The position numbers and the translations under genes were made by a program. From Herbinix sp. (GTDB lineage Bacteria > Bacillota > Clostridia > Lachnospirales > Lachnospiraceae): DNA of 64,000 nt. The notes beneath the pieces were generated by a model. It saw only the letters and a list, made by a program, of their open reading frames with translations, ran no database searches and had not been told where the DNA came from. Every line of letters begins with the position of its first letter. Position 1 is the stretch's first letter. Of the stretch, positions 16,913 to 24,988 are shown one piece after another. The DNA lies in contig JARBTJ010000015.1 in NCBI GenBank assembly GCA_029240245.1, positions 1 to 64,000 on the forward strand. The letters run 5' to 3'.

Positions 16913-18133
16913 TTAGTTTGTAAATAACTGAGCCCAGTAGATGGTTCCGTTACTTGCCTGATATACACCAACACCTAATTTGCCGAAGTTGCCATTTAAG
17001 ATATTTGCTCTGTGTCCCGGAGAATTCATCCATGCAGTTACTACTTCTTGAGGAGTTCTCTGACCGTAAGCAATATTTTCACCTGCGGATCGGTAAGAAA
17101 CACCTGCCTGCTGTAATGCTGTGGAGAAGGAACTTCCATCCGGTCTTGTATGAGAGAAGGATTGAACTGTTTCTTTTGCACGCACATTTGCGGCTGAAGT
17201 AAGTGTTGAATTTGTTGTTAAGGCAGATAATCCTGCTTTTGCACGTTCCTGGTTTACTAACTGAAGTACCTGGTTGGCATAGCTGCTGATACCGGTATTG
17301 TTGGTCGGTGCTTTCGTCGGGGTCGGAGCCTTAGTCGGGGTCGGAGCCTTAGTCGGAGTCGGAGCCTTTGTTGGTGTCGGAGCTTTTGTCGGAGCTGGAG
17401 TCTTTGTCGGAGTCGGAGCCTTTGTCGGAGCTGGTGTATTCTGACCGCTGTTACCGGTGTTGGTTCCCTGATTTTTATTTATTATAGCTAGGATGTCCTT
17501 TAAGCCAGTGAACTGTTGTATATTTCCACTGTTGATATTAATTCCGTTTTTCTGTAACTGGTTGATAACATCATTGGTGGACTTGCAGTTAGACAAGTTT
17601 ACATTCTTATAAACAATAGTCTGACCGTTGTTAGTATTAGAGGTATTGTAGTTCTTTGTGCTATTTGTATTAATAGAATTCTGAGTTTGACTGTTATTTA
17701 CTTTAGCTTTGGGAGCAGTATAGGCTACTGTTTTTGCAGTTGCCATGCTTTCCGGCTGGCTTGTGATATCAGTTCTTTCTACCTCTGCCTTAACAGGTTC
17801 CGTTTTTTCTGACTTAGTATCGTTGGTAGCTTCAACTACTTTAGTATCCGTAGTCTGGGGTGCCATATTATTGGTGTCTTCTTTGCTGACCTGGTTAGGG
17901 GTCACCTCTGCCTTATCAGTATCGGTTGCTTTTTCTATTTTATCTGTTACAGTAGTTTCGGTTTTAACCGGAAGATTTTGATCTTCTGTTTCTGTAACAA
18001 CTTGTTCTACGCTTGTAGTATTAGGATTTGTATTTAATGCATTACCCAAATCAAAAGAATTTGCGTTTGCGCTTAAAGCACCGATAAGTGACAACACTAG
18101 TGTACATGCTGATGCAATAATGTATTTCTTCAT
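16913..18133 (-). CDS. secreted CAP/SCP-domain protein (YkwD type)
   Basis: 406 residues from ATG 18133, chosen because AAGGAGG lies 9 nt upstream and a signal peptide follows at once (MKKYIIASACTLVLSLIGAL). Then a long Thr/Glu/Asn-rich linker, a spacer of Pro-Thr-Lys-Ala repeats (APTPTKAPTPTK) that probably crosses the cell wall, and a C-terminal CAP domain (about 285-406) with QLVNQERAKAGL, FSHTRPDG, AGENIAYG and SPGHRANILN. CAP proteins of this type are common in spore formers; their substrate is usually unknown. No lipobox or sortase motif was seen, so it is likely secreted or loosely wall-bound. Confidence 0.9.
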   Translation of the reverse strand: MKKYIIASACTLVLSLIGALSANANSFDLGNALNTNPNTTSVEQVVTETEDQNLPVKTETTVTDKIEKATDTDKAEVTPNQVSKEDTNNMAPQTTDTKVVEATNDTKSEKTEPVKAEVERTDITSQPESMATAKTVAYTAPKAKVNNSQTQNSINTNSTKNYNTSNTNNGQTIVYKNVNLSNCKSTNDVINQLQKNGININSGNIQQFTGLKDILAIINKNQGTNTGNSGQNTPAPTKAPTPTKTPAPTKAPTPTKAPTPTKAPTPTKAPTPTKAPTNNTGISSYANQVLQLVNQERAKAGLSALTTNSTLTSAANVRAKETVQSFSHTRPDGSSFSTALQQAGVSYRSAGENIAYGQRTPQEVVTAWMNSPGHRANILNGNFGKLGVGVYQASNGTIYWAQLFTN

Positions 18134-18860
18134 TGTTTGTACCTCCTTAATTGGTATCTGTTTGCTGCTCCCTAAGACTAACATATAGGCTATAGGGGTT
18201 CAATAGTTAGATACTGGATGTTCTACCTAAGTATTCATGTATTTTGTTATAATATGTAAGTTAAACTTCCAAAGAATGTATTAATAATTTCATATTATAT
18301 CCAGGATTTTATTCTGCTGATAATAAGATAAACCTTATAAAATAAGCATTTTACATGATATATTAATAATATAATTAAAAATTCCATTGCATCTAAAGGT
18401 GCTAAAAATCGTAGGGATAACCCTTGAAAACTGTTGCAAAAAATTTAATGAAATATTACAAAAATATTAAATATTCATCAAAATATGAGACCATAAAGCC
18501 ATTTTCGAGGAGAAAAATCGTAATGCAAATATAAAAGTAACACAAAAGGAGACCTGATTGACCTGTTGCATCACATTCTGATAGAAAAAGCTTAGTATCA
18601 CATTATAGAAATAATACTTGAGATATTATGACTGAGGGCAGTACTTAGAGCATATACTCCCAAAGAAGAACGAATCATCCTGTTACGCGATGCAGTTGCA
18701 ATACCCTTTTTTCTTGCGGCTGCTGCATTTTATAATAGTTTAGAAAGAGAGTTTACATTCCGCAACCGTTTGCAGATTAGAATGACAGGTTATGATCCAT
18801 GTTGAGATAGATGGAAGTTAAGAAGTTATGTTAAGTGTTTAGTGAGAAGGAGGCTTTATC
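18134..18860. other. 727-bp intergenic region
   Basis: Very AT-rich near the CAP gene. One 58-codon open stretch at 18632-18805 (ending MTGYDPC) has coding-like composition but no start codon or ribosome site until its end, so it may be a gene remnant. A GGGATAACCC-containing segment near 18410-18450 was compared with c-di-GMP and c-di-AMP riboswitch cores and does not match. Confidence 0.4.
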
Positions 18861-19157
18861 ATGAAGATAGACGGTAATTATGCAATAACGGCTAAGTCAC
18901 CGATTGGAATACAGAAAGGTATACTCACATTAAAGACAGAGGGTAATCAATTAAGCGGTAGTCTAAATAATGGATCGGACCATCTGACTATCCTAAATGG
19001 AAAGGCAAACGGAAATGAATATGAATTTACAGTACATATAAAGGGACCGATCGGAATGCTTAAAATCGTTGTAAAAGGAAGGGTGGATGGTGATAAAATT
19101 ACCGGATCTTCTAAGATCGCGTTTGGTAATATAACAATGGAAGGGGTTAGGCAGTAA
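18861..19157 (+). CDS. small beta-rich protein of unknown function
   Basis: 98 residues without signal peptide or membrane segment. It is built of short beta strands with repeated motifs: SPIGIQKGILTLKTEGNQLSG in the first half is echoed by GPIGMLKIVVKGRVDGDKITG in the second, so it looks like an internally duplicated small beta barrel. Similar about 100-residue proteins occur in clostridia beside or fused to flavin-dependent reductases, but none is adjacent here. The start is set by GAAGGAGG. It appears monocistronic, with the terminator at 19314-19381. Confidence 0.65.
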   Translation: MKIDGNYAITAKSPIGIQKGILTLKTEGNQLSGSLNNGSDHLTILNGKANGNEYEFTVHIKGPIGMLKIVVKGRVDGDKITGSSKIAFGNITMEGVRQ

Positions 19158-19220
19158 CTATATATAAACGATCGGAAGGAAAATGCGGTTAATTTAAGAA
19201 ACGGTGAATAACGGATTAAC

Positions 19221-19308
19221 ACCATATAAAAACCATATAAAAACCTTATAAAAACCATATAAAAACCATATAAACACTATATTAACATCATATAAAGACC
19301 ATATAATT
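19221..19308. repeat. 11-bp minisatellite, eight units
   Basis: Eight head-to-tail units of consensus ACCATATAAAA. Units 1, 2 and 4 are exact, 3 and 5 differ at one base, and 6-8 diverge progressively. An 11-bp period is close to one helical turn and keeps the A-tracts in phase, so the region may be intrinsically bent. It lies in the 3' untranslated region of the 98-residue gene. Confidence 0.9.
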
Positions 19309-19313
19309 AGCGG

Positions 19314-19381
19314 CCGGTGATTCATTCACTTTCTCAGATGTATTGAAACATTTGATGAAAGAATGAAATCACCGGTTTTTT
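19314..19381 (+). terminator. intrinsic terminator
   Basis: CCGGTGATT...CATTC pairs with GAATG...AAATCACCGG around an AT-rich loop with an internal ATGTATTGAAACAT hairpin. TTTTTT follows. Confidence 0.8.
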
Positions 19382-19470
19382 ATTTGCTGAAGGGGATAGT
19401 AGAATGGAACTTACCATAGTCTGAGCTACTGTTGGATAATAAAAAGATTAGAAAATTTTAGTATTTCATA

Positions 19471-19499
19471 TTGACACCTGCGTATCTAAATGCTATAGT
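19471..19499 (+). promoter_or_regulatory. sigma-A promoter of the GntR/ABC operon
   Basis: TTGACA (19471-19476), 17 bp, TATAGT (19494-19499), 46 bp before the GntR start. The operator palindrome begins at its last base. Confidence 0.8.
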
Positions 19500-19519
19500 G
19501 TATATAGTTAATATATACA
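19499..19519. promoter_or_regulatory. operator palindrome for the YtrA-type GntR repressor
   Basis: TGTATATA-GTTAA-TATATACA, a perfect 8-bp inverted repeat over the expected transcription start. It is suited to autorepression by the GntR gene at 19545. Confidence 0.65.
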
Positions 19520-19544
19520 ATATTGATATTTTAGAGGTGAAGGG

Positions 19545-19922
19545 ATGAATATACTGATTAGCAATTCCAGTGAAAAGCCGATTTACGAACAAATCACTTC
19601 CCAGATGAAGCAAATGATGATCAGTGGTGAGCTTGCACCGGGGAGTATGTTGCCCTCGATGAGGACACTTGCTAAGGAGCTTCGGATCAGTGTCATCACT
19701 ACAAAAAGAGCTTATGAGGATTTGGAACGCGACGGATTTATTTATACGGTTGTTGGCAAAGGTAGCTTTATTGCTGAAAAGAATATGGAGTTTGTTCGTG
19801 AAGAGCAATTTCGTATCGTGGAGGAATATCTCGGTAAAGCCGTCGAGGGGGCAAAGGCAGGCGGTATTGGACTCGATGAAATTCAGGAAATTATAAGGAT
19901 GTTATATGAGGAGGAGTCGTAA
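19545..19922 (+). CDS. GntR-family regulator, YtrA subfamily
   Basis: 125 residues: a winged helix (about 10-75; YEQITSQMKQMMISGELAPG, then LPSMRTLAKELRISVITTKRAYEDLERDGFI) with only a short C-terminal helical tail (about 80-125) for dimerisation. This is the YtrA layout, which normally controls an adjacent ABC transporter. The ABC genes begin 2 bp later. The RBS is GAGGTGAAGGG. It probably represses its own operon through the palindrome at 19499-19519 until an antibiotic or envelope signal releases it. Confidence 0.92.
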   Translation: MNILISNSSEKPIYEQITSQMKQMMISGELAPGSMLPSMRTLAKELRISVITTKRAYEDLERDGFIYTVVGKGSFIAEKNMEFVREEQFRIVEEYLGKAVEGAKAGGIGLDEIQEIIRMLYEEES

Positions 19923-19924
19923 AC

Positions 19925-20800
19925 ATGGTGAATACAGCAGTACAGAACGCAATTGAAATTAAGAACCTTACAAAACATTATAAGAATTTTTCTTTAGATA
20001 ATGTTAATTTTACAGTACCAATGGGCTCAATCATGGGCTTTGTAGGAGAAAACGGAGCTGGTAAAACCACAACGATCAAAGCACTTCTTGACATGATCCG
20101 AATAGACGGTGGTGAGATTAAGGTTCTGGGTGGAAAACCGGTGGATTTGAGCAGAGAGAAAAAGGCGGAAATTGGAGTTGTGTTTGATGGCAGTAGTCTA
20201 CATGATAACATGACAGCAAAGAATATTAATACCATAATGAAACATATATATCCTAACTGGGAAGTTAATGTATTCTTTGGATATTTAAAAAAGCTCCAAC
20301 TTCCCGAGGATAAAATCATCAAAGAATATTCCCGTGGTATGAAGATGAAACTTTCCATAGCGATAGCCCTGTCTCATAATTCCAAGCTATTGATTTTAGA
20401 TGAGGCGACCAGCGGTTTGGATCCGATGGTAAGAGATGAAATTCTGGATATTTTTCTTGATTTTATTCAGGATGAAGAGCATACGATTCTGCTTTCCTCG
20501 CATATTATCAGCGATATTGAAAAAATAGCGGATTATGTCACCTTTATTCATGGCGGAAAAATCATATTTTCTGAGAGTAAGGATAGTTTGATTTATCAAT
20601 ACGGCGTCCTTCACTGTCGAAAAGAAGAGATTGCGGAGATAGACCGATCCTATATCGTGGGAGTAAGGGAAAATAGTTTTGGCGCTGAGCTTATGATTCG
20701 TAATAAGGAAGAATTCCAGAGGCGTTTCCGCAAATTCGCCGTAGAAAAGACTTCGATTGAGGAAATCATGCTGTTTATCAGCAGGGGGAAGGAGAGGTAA
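19925..20800 (+). CDS. ABC transporter ATP-binding protein (YtrB-like)
   Basis: 291-residue cytosolic ATPase. Walker A is GENGAGKTT (41-49), the signature region is YSRGMKMKLSIAIAL (the LSGGQ place reads SRGMK), and Walker B is LLILDEATSGLD with the H-loop in LLSSHI. Partner of the following permease. By analogy with Bacillus ytr/bcr-type exporters it may act on cell-wall-active compounds; the substrate is not deducible. It overlaps nothing but is tightly spaced between the regulator and permease genes. Confidence 0.92.
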   Translation: MVNTAVQNAIEIKNLTKHYKNFSLDNVNFTVPMGSIMGFVGENGAGKTTTIKALLDMIRIDGGEIKVLGGKPVDLSREKKAEIGVVFDGSSLHDNMTAKNINTIMKHIYPNWEVNVFFGYLKKLQLPEDKIIKEYSRGMKMKLSIAIALSHNSKLLILDEATSGLDPMVRDEILDIFLDFIQDEEHTILLSSHIISDIEKIADYVTFIHGGKIIFSESKDSLIYQYGVLHCRKEEIAEIDRSYIVGVRENSFGAELMIRNKEEFQRRFRKFAVEKTSIEEIMLFISRGKER

Positions 20801-20801
20801 T

Positions 20802-21455
20802 ATGAAGGGATTGATTATCAAGGATTTTATTAATCTTAAGAAAAATATTAAAATACTGGGGGCTTTGACCTTGCTCTATGGTTTTATGTCATTTGCGCAG
20901 GAGGATGCAAGTTTTTTTGCCAGTATATTTTCCATGTTGTTTGCAATCTTGCTTTTAAGCACGTATTCGTATGATGACATGTCAAAGTGGGAGAGTTTTG
21001 CATTAACCATGCCTTTTCAGAGAGAGATGATCGTGCGTGGTAAATATTACGTAATGCTGCTTCTAACTTTGTCGGGAGCAGCATTCAGTGCGATTTTTAC
21101 AGTTATATTAAATGTGGTATTAAAGAAAGAGGATCTGCTAGGAGGAATACAGGTAAGTGCAGTAGGAGCTGCTATTGTCGTTCTGTATTATTGCATCTTA
21201 ATCCCGTTTATCACGAAGCTAGGAGTGGAAAAGGCCAGATATGTATTCTTTGCGATTTATGTGATACCATTCATAATCGGATATATGATTAATAAGAATT
21301 TACAAAATAATAGTCTTAAGATACCCGAAGCCTTGCTGGAGCTGGGCGACCTCATCATGAAAAATGTATATGTGATAGCTCCTCTGGCATTGATTGCTGC
21401 ACTTTTGATATCATATAACATATCAGTTAACATTTATAAGAAGAAAGAGTTTTAG
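20802..21455 (+). CDS. ABC-2 type permease subunit
   Basis: 217 residues from ATG 20802, chosen over an upstream in-frame ATG at 20757 because GGGGAAGGAGAGG precedes it. About six hydrophobic helices are visible (for example ILGALTLLYGFMSFA, FASIFSMLFAILLLS, AIVVLYYCILIPFI, YVFFAIYVIPFIIGYMI, VYVIAPLALIAALLI). Last gene of the GntR-ATPase-permease operon. No accessory protease-like or second permease gene follows, so the exporter is probably a homodimeric permease plus homodimeric ATPase. Confidence 0.85.
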   Translation: MKGLIIKDFINLKKNIKILGALTLLYGFMSFAQEDASFFASIFSMLFAILLLSTYSYDDMSKWESFALTMPFQREMIVRGKYYVMLLLTLSGAAFSAIFTVILNVVLKKEDLLGGIQVSAVGAAIVVLYYCILIPFITKLGVEKARYVFFAIYVIPFIIGYMINKNLQNNSLKIPEALLELGDLIMKNVYVIAPLALIAALLISYNISVNIYKKKEF

Positions 21456-21600
21456 TGATCGGATGACAAAGATAAGATACTTGTAATATATAGGGCGTTG
21501 CAGACTTTATTAAAAAGGGAGACTGAGATATCATTTGCATGGCAAGCAGATGAAATGTTATAATTGATACAATTAAAAAACAGGAAAAGAGGAAAATACA

Positions 21601-22431
21601 TTGAGCGAAATAAAGATAGCAGCACCTTTATATATTGTCCGTAAGGAATGTGAAACGGATTTGTTTGCGGTGTTAGAAAGAATAAGTCAATTAGGATTTG
21701 AAGGTGTGGAGTTTCTTGGTTTCTTCGGGAAAGCTCCGGCTGAGATTAAAGATAAAATGAAGGAGCTTAACTTAGTACCTGTCGGAAACCATGTTGATTA
21801 TTACGAGTTTTTACAGGACTCGGCATCCGTAATAAAGCTTCATAAGGAGATTGGTTGCAAATATATCACAATCGGAGGACTGCCGGAAGATATGATAAAG
21901 GATCGGGAAGAGCTCTCGGTTTATCTGGACAATGTTATCCGAATTGGTAGGGAGTGCCGTGAGCAGGGGATCACTCTTTTGTATCATAATCATGATAAGG
22001 AACTTAAGTATAATTTGGATGGAATATCTCTTCTGCAATATATGATGGATCGTTTACCGATGGAAAGTATTTCTTTGGAGCCGGATTTGGGTTGGATTAT
22101 GATAGGCGGCGGAGAACCGAAGCTTTTTCTGGAGCGCTACATGAACCGATGTCCAATTGTTCATCTGAAGGATTTTTATGCTGAGGATATTACGAAAATT
22201 GGGAATGTATCCGAATTAAACTCGCAAAAGGGCGATGAGGCACATAGTTATTTTGAATTTAGACCGGTTGGTTACGGAATAGGAAATCTGCCTGCACTTA
22301 TGAAAAGAATTCTGAATTGTAATCCGGAATGGATTGTGGCGGATCACGATTTGGCCTATGAACGAGACAGTTTTTTTGATTTGAAGGTTAGTTTTGATTA
22401 TATCAAAAATATGCTGGCGATTGTATCATAG
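21601..22431 (+). CDS. sugar phosphate isomerase/epimerase-type TIM barrel protein
   Basis: 276 residues, starting at TTG with AAAGAGGAAAA upstream. Xylose-isomerase-like (AP endonuclease 2) fold: ISQLGFEGVEFLGFFG near the start, LLYHNHDKEL in the middle, then SLEPDLGWIMIGG, PIVHLKDFYAED and WIVADHDLAYERDSF, which place the Glu/Asp/His metal ligands. Relatives act on keto-sugars or inosose-type compounds. It stands alone, far from the iol genes, so the substrate is unknown. Confidence 0.85.
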   Translation: MSEIKIAAPLYIVRKECETDLFAVLERISQLGFEGVEFLGFFGKAPAEIKDKMKELNLVPVGNHVDYYEFLQDSASVIKLHKEIGCKYITIGGLPEDMIKDREELSVYLDNVIRIGRECREQGITLLYHNHDKELKYNLDGISLLQYMMDRLPMESISLEPDLGWIMIGGGEPKLFLERYMNRCPIVHLKDFYAEDITKIGNVSELNSQKGDEAHSYFEFRPVGYGIGNLPALMKRILNCNPEWIVADHDLAYERDSFFDLKVSFDYIKNMLAIVS

Positions 22432-22620
22432 GAATAAAGTGTCAAAAGCACCTTGTGACACTTAAATCATCATAGCTTAGTGATGCAGCGGTTGCTGTGT
22501 TCATGCATCTTTGAGAAAATTAATAATTAACTTCTGGGTAATCATACACCGAATTATCACCTTTCATTATAATGTTCATAAAATGATATATGAAAAATTA
22601 TGCTGAAAGGAATTAAAAGT

Positions 22621-23211
22621 ATGAACAATGATAATTTCATACCGGACAATAAAGATGGCGAGCAATCCAATTCTTTAAAAAGCCAGCAATTTACTCCTGG
22701 CGGTTTTCCGAATATCCCACCGGGTAGACCTCCGATGGGCCGGGACCCTGATGGCAGAGATAGAGATGACAGAGACAGAGATAGAGACAGAGATAGAGAC
22801 AGAGATAGAGACAGAGACCGGGATAGGGATGATAGAGACGGTAGGGACCGGGATGATGGACGCAGACCTCCGTATGGCAGACCGCCGATCGGTATACCAC
22901 CGATCGGTATACCACCGTATGGCAGACCACCGATCGGTGTACCGCCTGCGGGCAGACCCCCGGTTGTTGCTCCCCCTAGAACAGCTCCGCCAAACTTTAC
23001 GCCTCAGTTCTCGGCGTGGCAGGGTGGACCAAGGGAATTCAGAGGATGCTTGAACCGCTTCACATTTATTTGGCTGGAAAATGGCAATAGTTTTTGGTTC
23101 TTCCCTATTTTCGCATCCAGACAAACAATAGAAGGCTTTCGCTGGAGACAGAACGGCTGGAGGTATGACAGTATTAATATAAGAAGAATTGCTTATTTCC
23201 GCTGCTTCTAA
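22621..23211 (+). CDS. low-complexity Asp-Arg / Pro-Gly-rich protein
   Basis: About 196 residues from ATG 22621 (GAAAGGAA upstream; an in-frame ATG at 22600 is less well placed). Three parts: a polar N-terminus, a run of about 13 DR/RD pairs encoded by 12-bp DNA repeats, then PPIGIPPYGRPPIGVPP-type proline repeats. A folded C-terminus of about 70 residues is rich in Phe, Trp and Arg (RFTFIWLENGNSFWFFPIF, then RIAYFRCF). No signal peptide. The C-terminal domain recurs in uncharacterised clostridial proteins, some possibly spore-surface proteins, but I cannot assign it. A terminator follows. Confidence 0.75.
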   Translation: MNNDNFIPDNKDGEQSNSLKSQQFTPGGFPNIPPGRPPMGRDPDGRDRDDRDRDRDRDRDRDRDRDRDRDDRDGRDRDDGRRPPYGRPPIGIPPIGIPPYGRPPIGVPPAGRPPVVAPPRTAPPNFTPQFSAWQGGPREFRGCLNRFTFIWLENGNSFWFFPIFASRQTIEGFRWRQNGWRYDSINIRRIAYFRCF

Positions 23212-23255
23212 TAATCGGCTAACTTATTTACCCATAGATACGAATACGATAATTA

Positions 23256-23287
23256 AAAAATCCCTTGGTCAAATTCAAGGGATTTTT
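23256..23287 (+). terminator. intrinsic terminator
   Basis: AAATCCCTTG pairs with CAAGGGATTT around GTCAAATT, with TTTTT at the 3' end. Confidence 0.85.
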
Positions 23288-23470
23288 CATTATGTTAACT
23301 ATGAAACAAATACGAACGGATGGCAAAAAAGCGAAGACTTCCCCCTTAGTAGAAAAATGTGATTTATGGACTTAAGCGGGATATAGTGAAAAGTATACCG
23401 GATACCTGACAAAGCTTTACTTATCTAAGAGGAATGATGAGAAATTAGTTGAATCTTAATTCTATACATA

Positions 23471-23500
23471 TTGACATATTTAATATATTTAATATATAAT
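23471..23500 (+). promoter_or_regulatory. promoter of the MFS transporter gene
   Basis: TTGACA (23471-23476), 18 bp, TATAAT (23495-23500). The leader is about 145 nt and contains the 18-bp palindrome at 23547-23564. Confidence 0.7.
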
Positions 23501-23546
23501 AATGTATATAATAAATACATTATGAACAAAAAATAAAACAATTTAT

Positions 23547-23564
23547 ACCGATAGTACTATCGGT
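23547..23564. promoter_or_regulatory. 18-bp perfect palindrome upstream of the MFS gene
   Basis: ACCGATAGTACTATCGGT without spacer, about 47 bp downstream of the -10 box and 87 bp before the ATG. Its perfect symmetry suggests a dimeric repressor site. No second copy was seen in the window. Confidence 0.5.
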
Positions 23565-23650
23565 TCATATCATACTAACTAATTGCTCGTTCCTATGGAT
23601 GAATTCAAAAATACGGAGTACTATTTAAAGACCAGAAATGGATAATAATA

Positions 23651-24919
23651 ATGAAGAAAAAATTACAGAATCCAAAAAGTATTCAAATTTTTGTGATGGT
23701 TTGCTGGCTCGCTTATTTTACTACATATTTGGGAAGGTTGAATTACTCAGCCTCCATGAATGAGATTGTACGTGTCGGCTTTCTGACAAAACCGGAAGCC
23801 GGTATGATAGGGACGGGCTTCTTTTTTTGCTATGGATTTGGACAGCTGATCAGCGGTTTTTTAGGGGATAAAATTCCTTCGAGATATATGGTGTTTGCTG
23901 GTATTGCAGGCTCTGCGTCGGTTAATTTCATGATGGCCTTTGCATCGGGAGGAAACACCATGCTTTTATTATGGTGTATCAACGGTTTTATCCAATCGCT
24001 GATATGGGCTCCGATTATTAAGATACTGTCGGACCGTTTGACGAGTGAACGATGCAAGAAGGCTTGCGTATTCATGTCTACAACGGTGGCTGTTGGAACG
24101 TTAACAGCTTATGTTATGTCGGCAGCAGTCATTGGATTGTCTGATTGGCGCAAAGTGTTCCTTGTTTCCGCGGGTGTGGTGGCCTGTATCTCCCTAGTAT
24201 GGTTTTTTGGTATGGGGAGATTGGAAAAAGAAGCTCAGGAGAATGGTATCCAGCCGGTGACTCCGGTATTGTCTGACTCGGTCAATACGGTGCAGCTTGG
24301 CTTATGGAAAGCTTTTCTGGTAATGGGGCTAATACCGGTGGCGTTCAGTGTGTTGATACAGGGCATACTAAAGGATGGTGTAACTGCATGGGTTCCTTCC
24401 TATATCTTTGAGGTGTTTCATCTGGGTTCGGTTGCCTCGATTTTGACAACGACCCTGCTTCCAATCGTCAATATTATGGGAGTGTATGCAGCAAACTATT
24501 TAAATAATCGCTTTTATAAAAATGAAATCAAAACCTCGGGCGTATGCTTTCTGGTTGCGTCCTTGTCGTTGGCGCTCATGATATTGTTTGGTAGATATCA
24601 TGTCATTATAACAGTGCTTCTGCTGGCTCTAATGACAACGGGCATGACGGGTGCCAATACCATGTTTACTTCGCTTTTGCCACTTTATTTTACCGGTATC
24701 GGTAAGGTTGCCTCAATTACTGGAGTATTAAACTTTATGGCTTATGCGGGTAGTGCGGTATCCACATATTCGATTGGAGTTATATCGCTTTTGTATGGTT
24801 GGGATACAACGATTGTGATTTGGCTGGTACTCGCAATGACTGGATCGAGTATTGGCTTTATTATGCAGAAAACATGGAAAACAAATCGAAATATGTTGAA
24901 TTTACATGAAATAGAATAA
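23651..24919 (+). CDS. MFS transporter, organophosphate:phosphate antiporter (GlpT/UhpT) type
   Basis: 422 residues with about 12 hydrophobic segments. The N-terminal YFTTYLGRLNYSASMNEI and GFFFCYGFGQLISGFLGDKI match the OPA family (glycerol-3-phosphate, hexose-phosphate carriers), including the Arg in helix 1 that binds the phosphate. It precedes a GntR-type regulator and the oligosaccharide transporter, so it may import a sugar phosphate. The RBS is weak. The next gene is 69 bp downstream behind its own promoter. Confidence 0.85.
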   Translation: MKKKLQNPKSIQIFVMVCWLAYFTTYLGRLNYSASMNEIVRVGFLTKPEAGMIGTGFFFCYGFGQLISGFLGDKIPSRYMVFAGIAGSASVNFMMAFASGGNTMLLLWCINGFIQSLIWAPIIKILSDRLTSERCKKACVFMSTTVAVGTLTAYVMSAAVIGLSDWRKVFLVSAGVVACISLVWFFGMGRLEKEAQENGIQPVTPVLSDSVNTVQLGLWKAFLVMGLIPVAFSVLIQGILKDGVTAWVPSYIFEVFHLGSVASILTTTLLPIVNIMGVYAANYLNNRFYKNEIKTSGVCFLVASLSLALMILFGRYHVIITVLLLALMTTGMTGANTMFTSLLPLYFTGIGKVASITGVLNFMAYAGSAVSTYSIGVISLLYGWDTTIVIWLVLAMTGSSIGFIMQKTWKTNRNMLNLHEIE

Positions 24920-24945
24920 TTCTTTTCATTTTATTAACATTGATG

Positions 24946-24966
24946 TATAATCTAAAAAGTATACTT
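24946..24966 (+). promoter_or_regulatory. promoter -10 and operator of the GntR/LacI-type regulator
   Basis: TATAAT at 24946-24951 is followed by the palindrome AAGTATACTT at 24957-24966, exactly where transcription should start. The same palindrome, in the same local context (AAAAAGTATACTTAA), lies at 26312-26321 ahead of the transporter operon. Confidence 0.6.
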
Positions 24967-24988
24967 AACATATAAGGGGTGTGGGACA

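Noticed and set aside
18400-18480. Possible c-di-GMP or c-di-AMP riboswitch near the CAP gene
   Set aside because: The GGGATAACCC-containing stretch lacks the conserved cores of either class and is not positioned as a leader of either neighbour.
18632-18805. 58-codon open stretch with coding-like composition
   Set aside because: No start codon or ribosome site at its beginning and no recognised family. Noted as a possible remnant only.
22675-23124. Overlapping ORFs opposite the Asp-Arg repeat gene
   Set aside because: Alternative-frame translations of the low-complexity repeat with no starts of their own.
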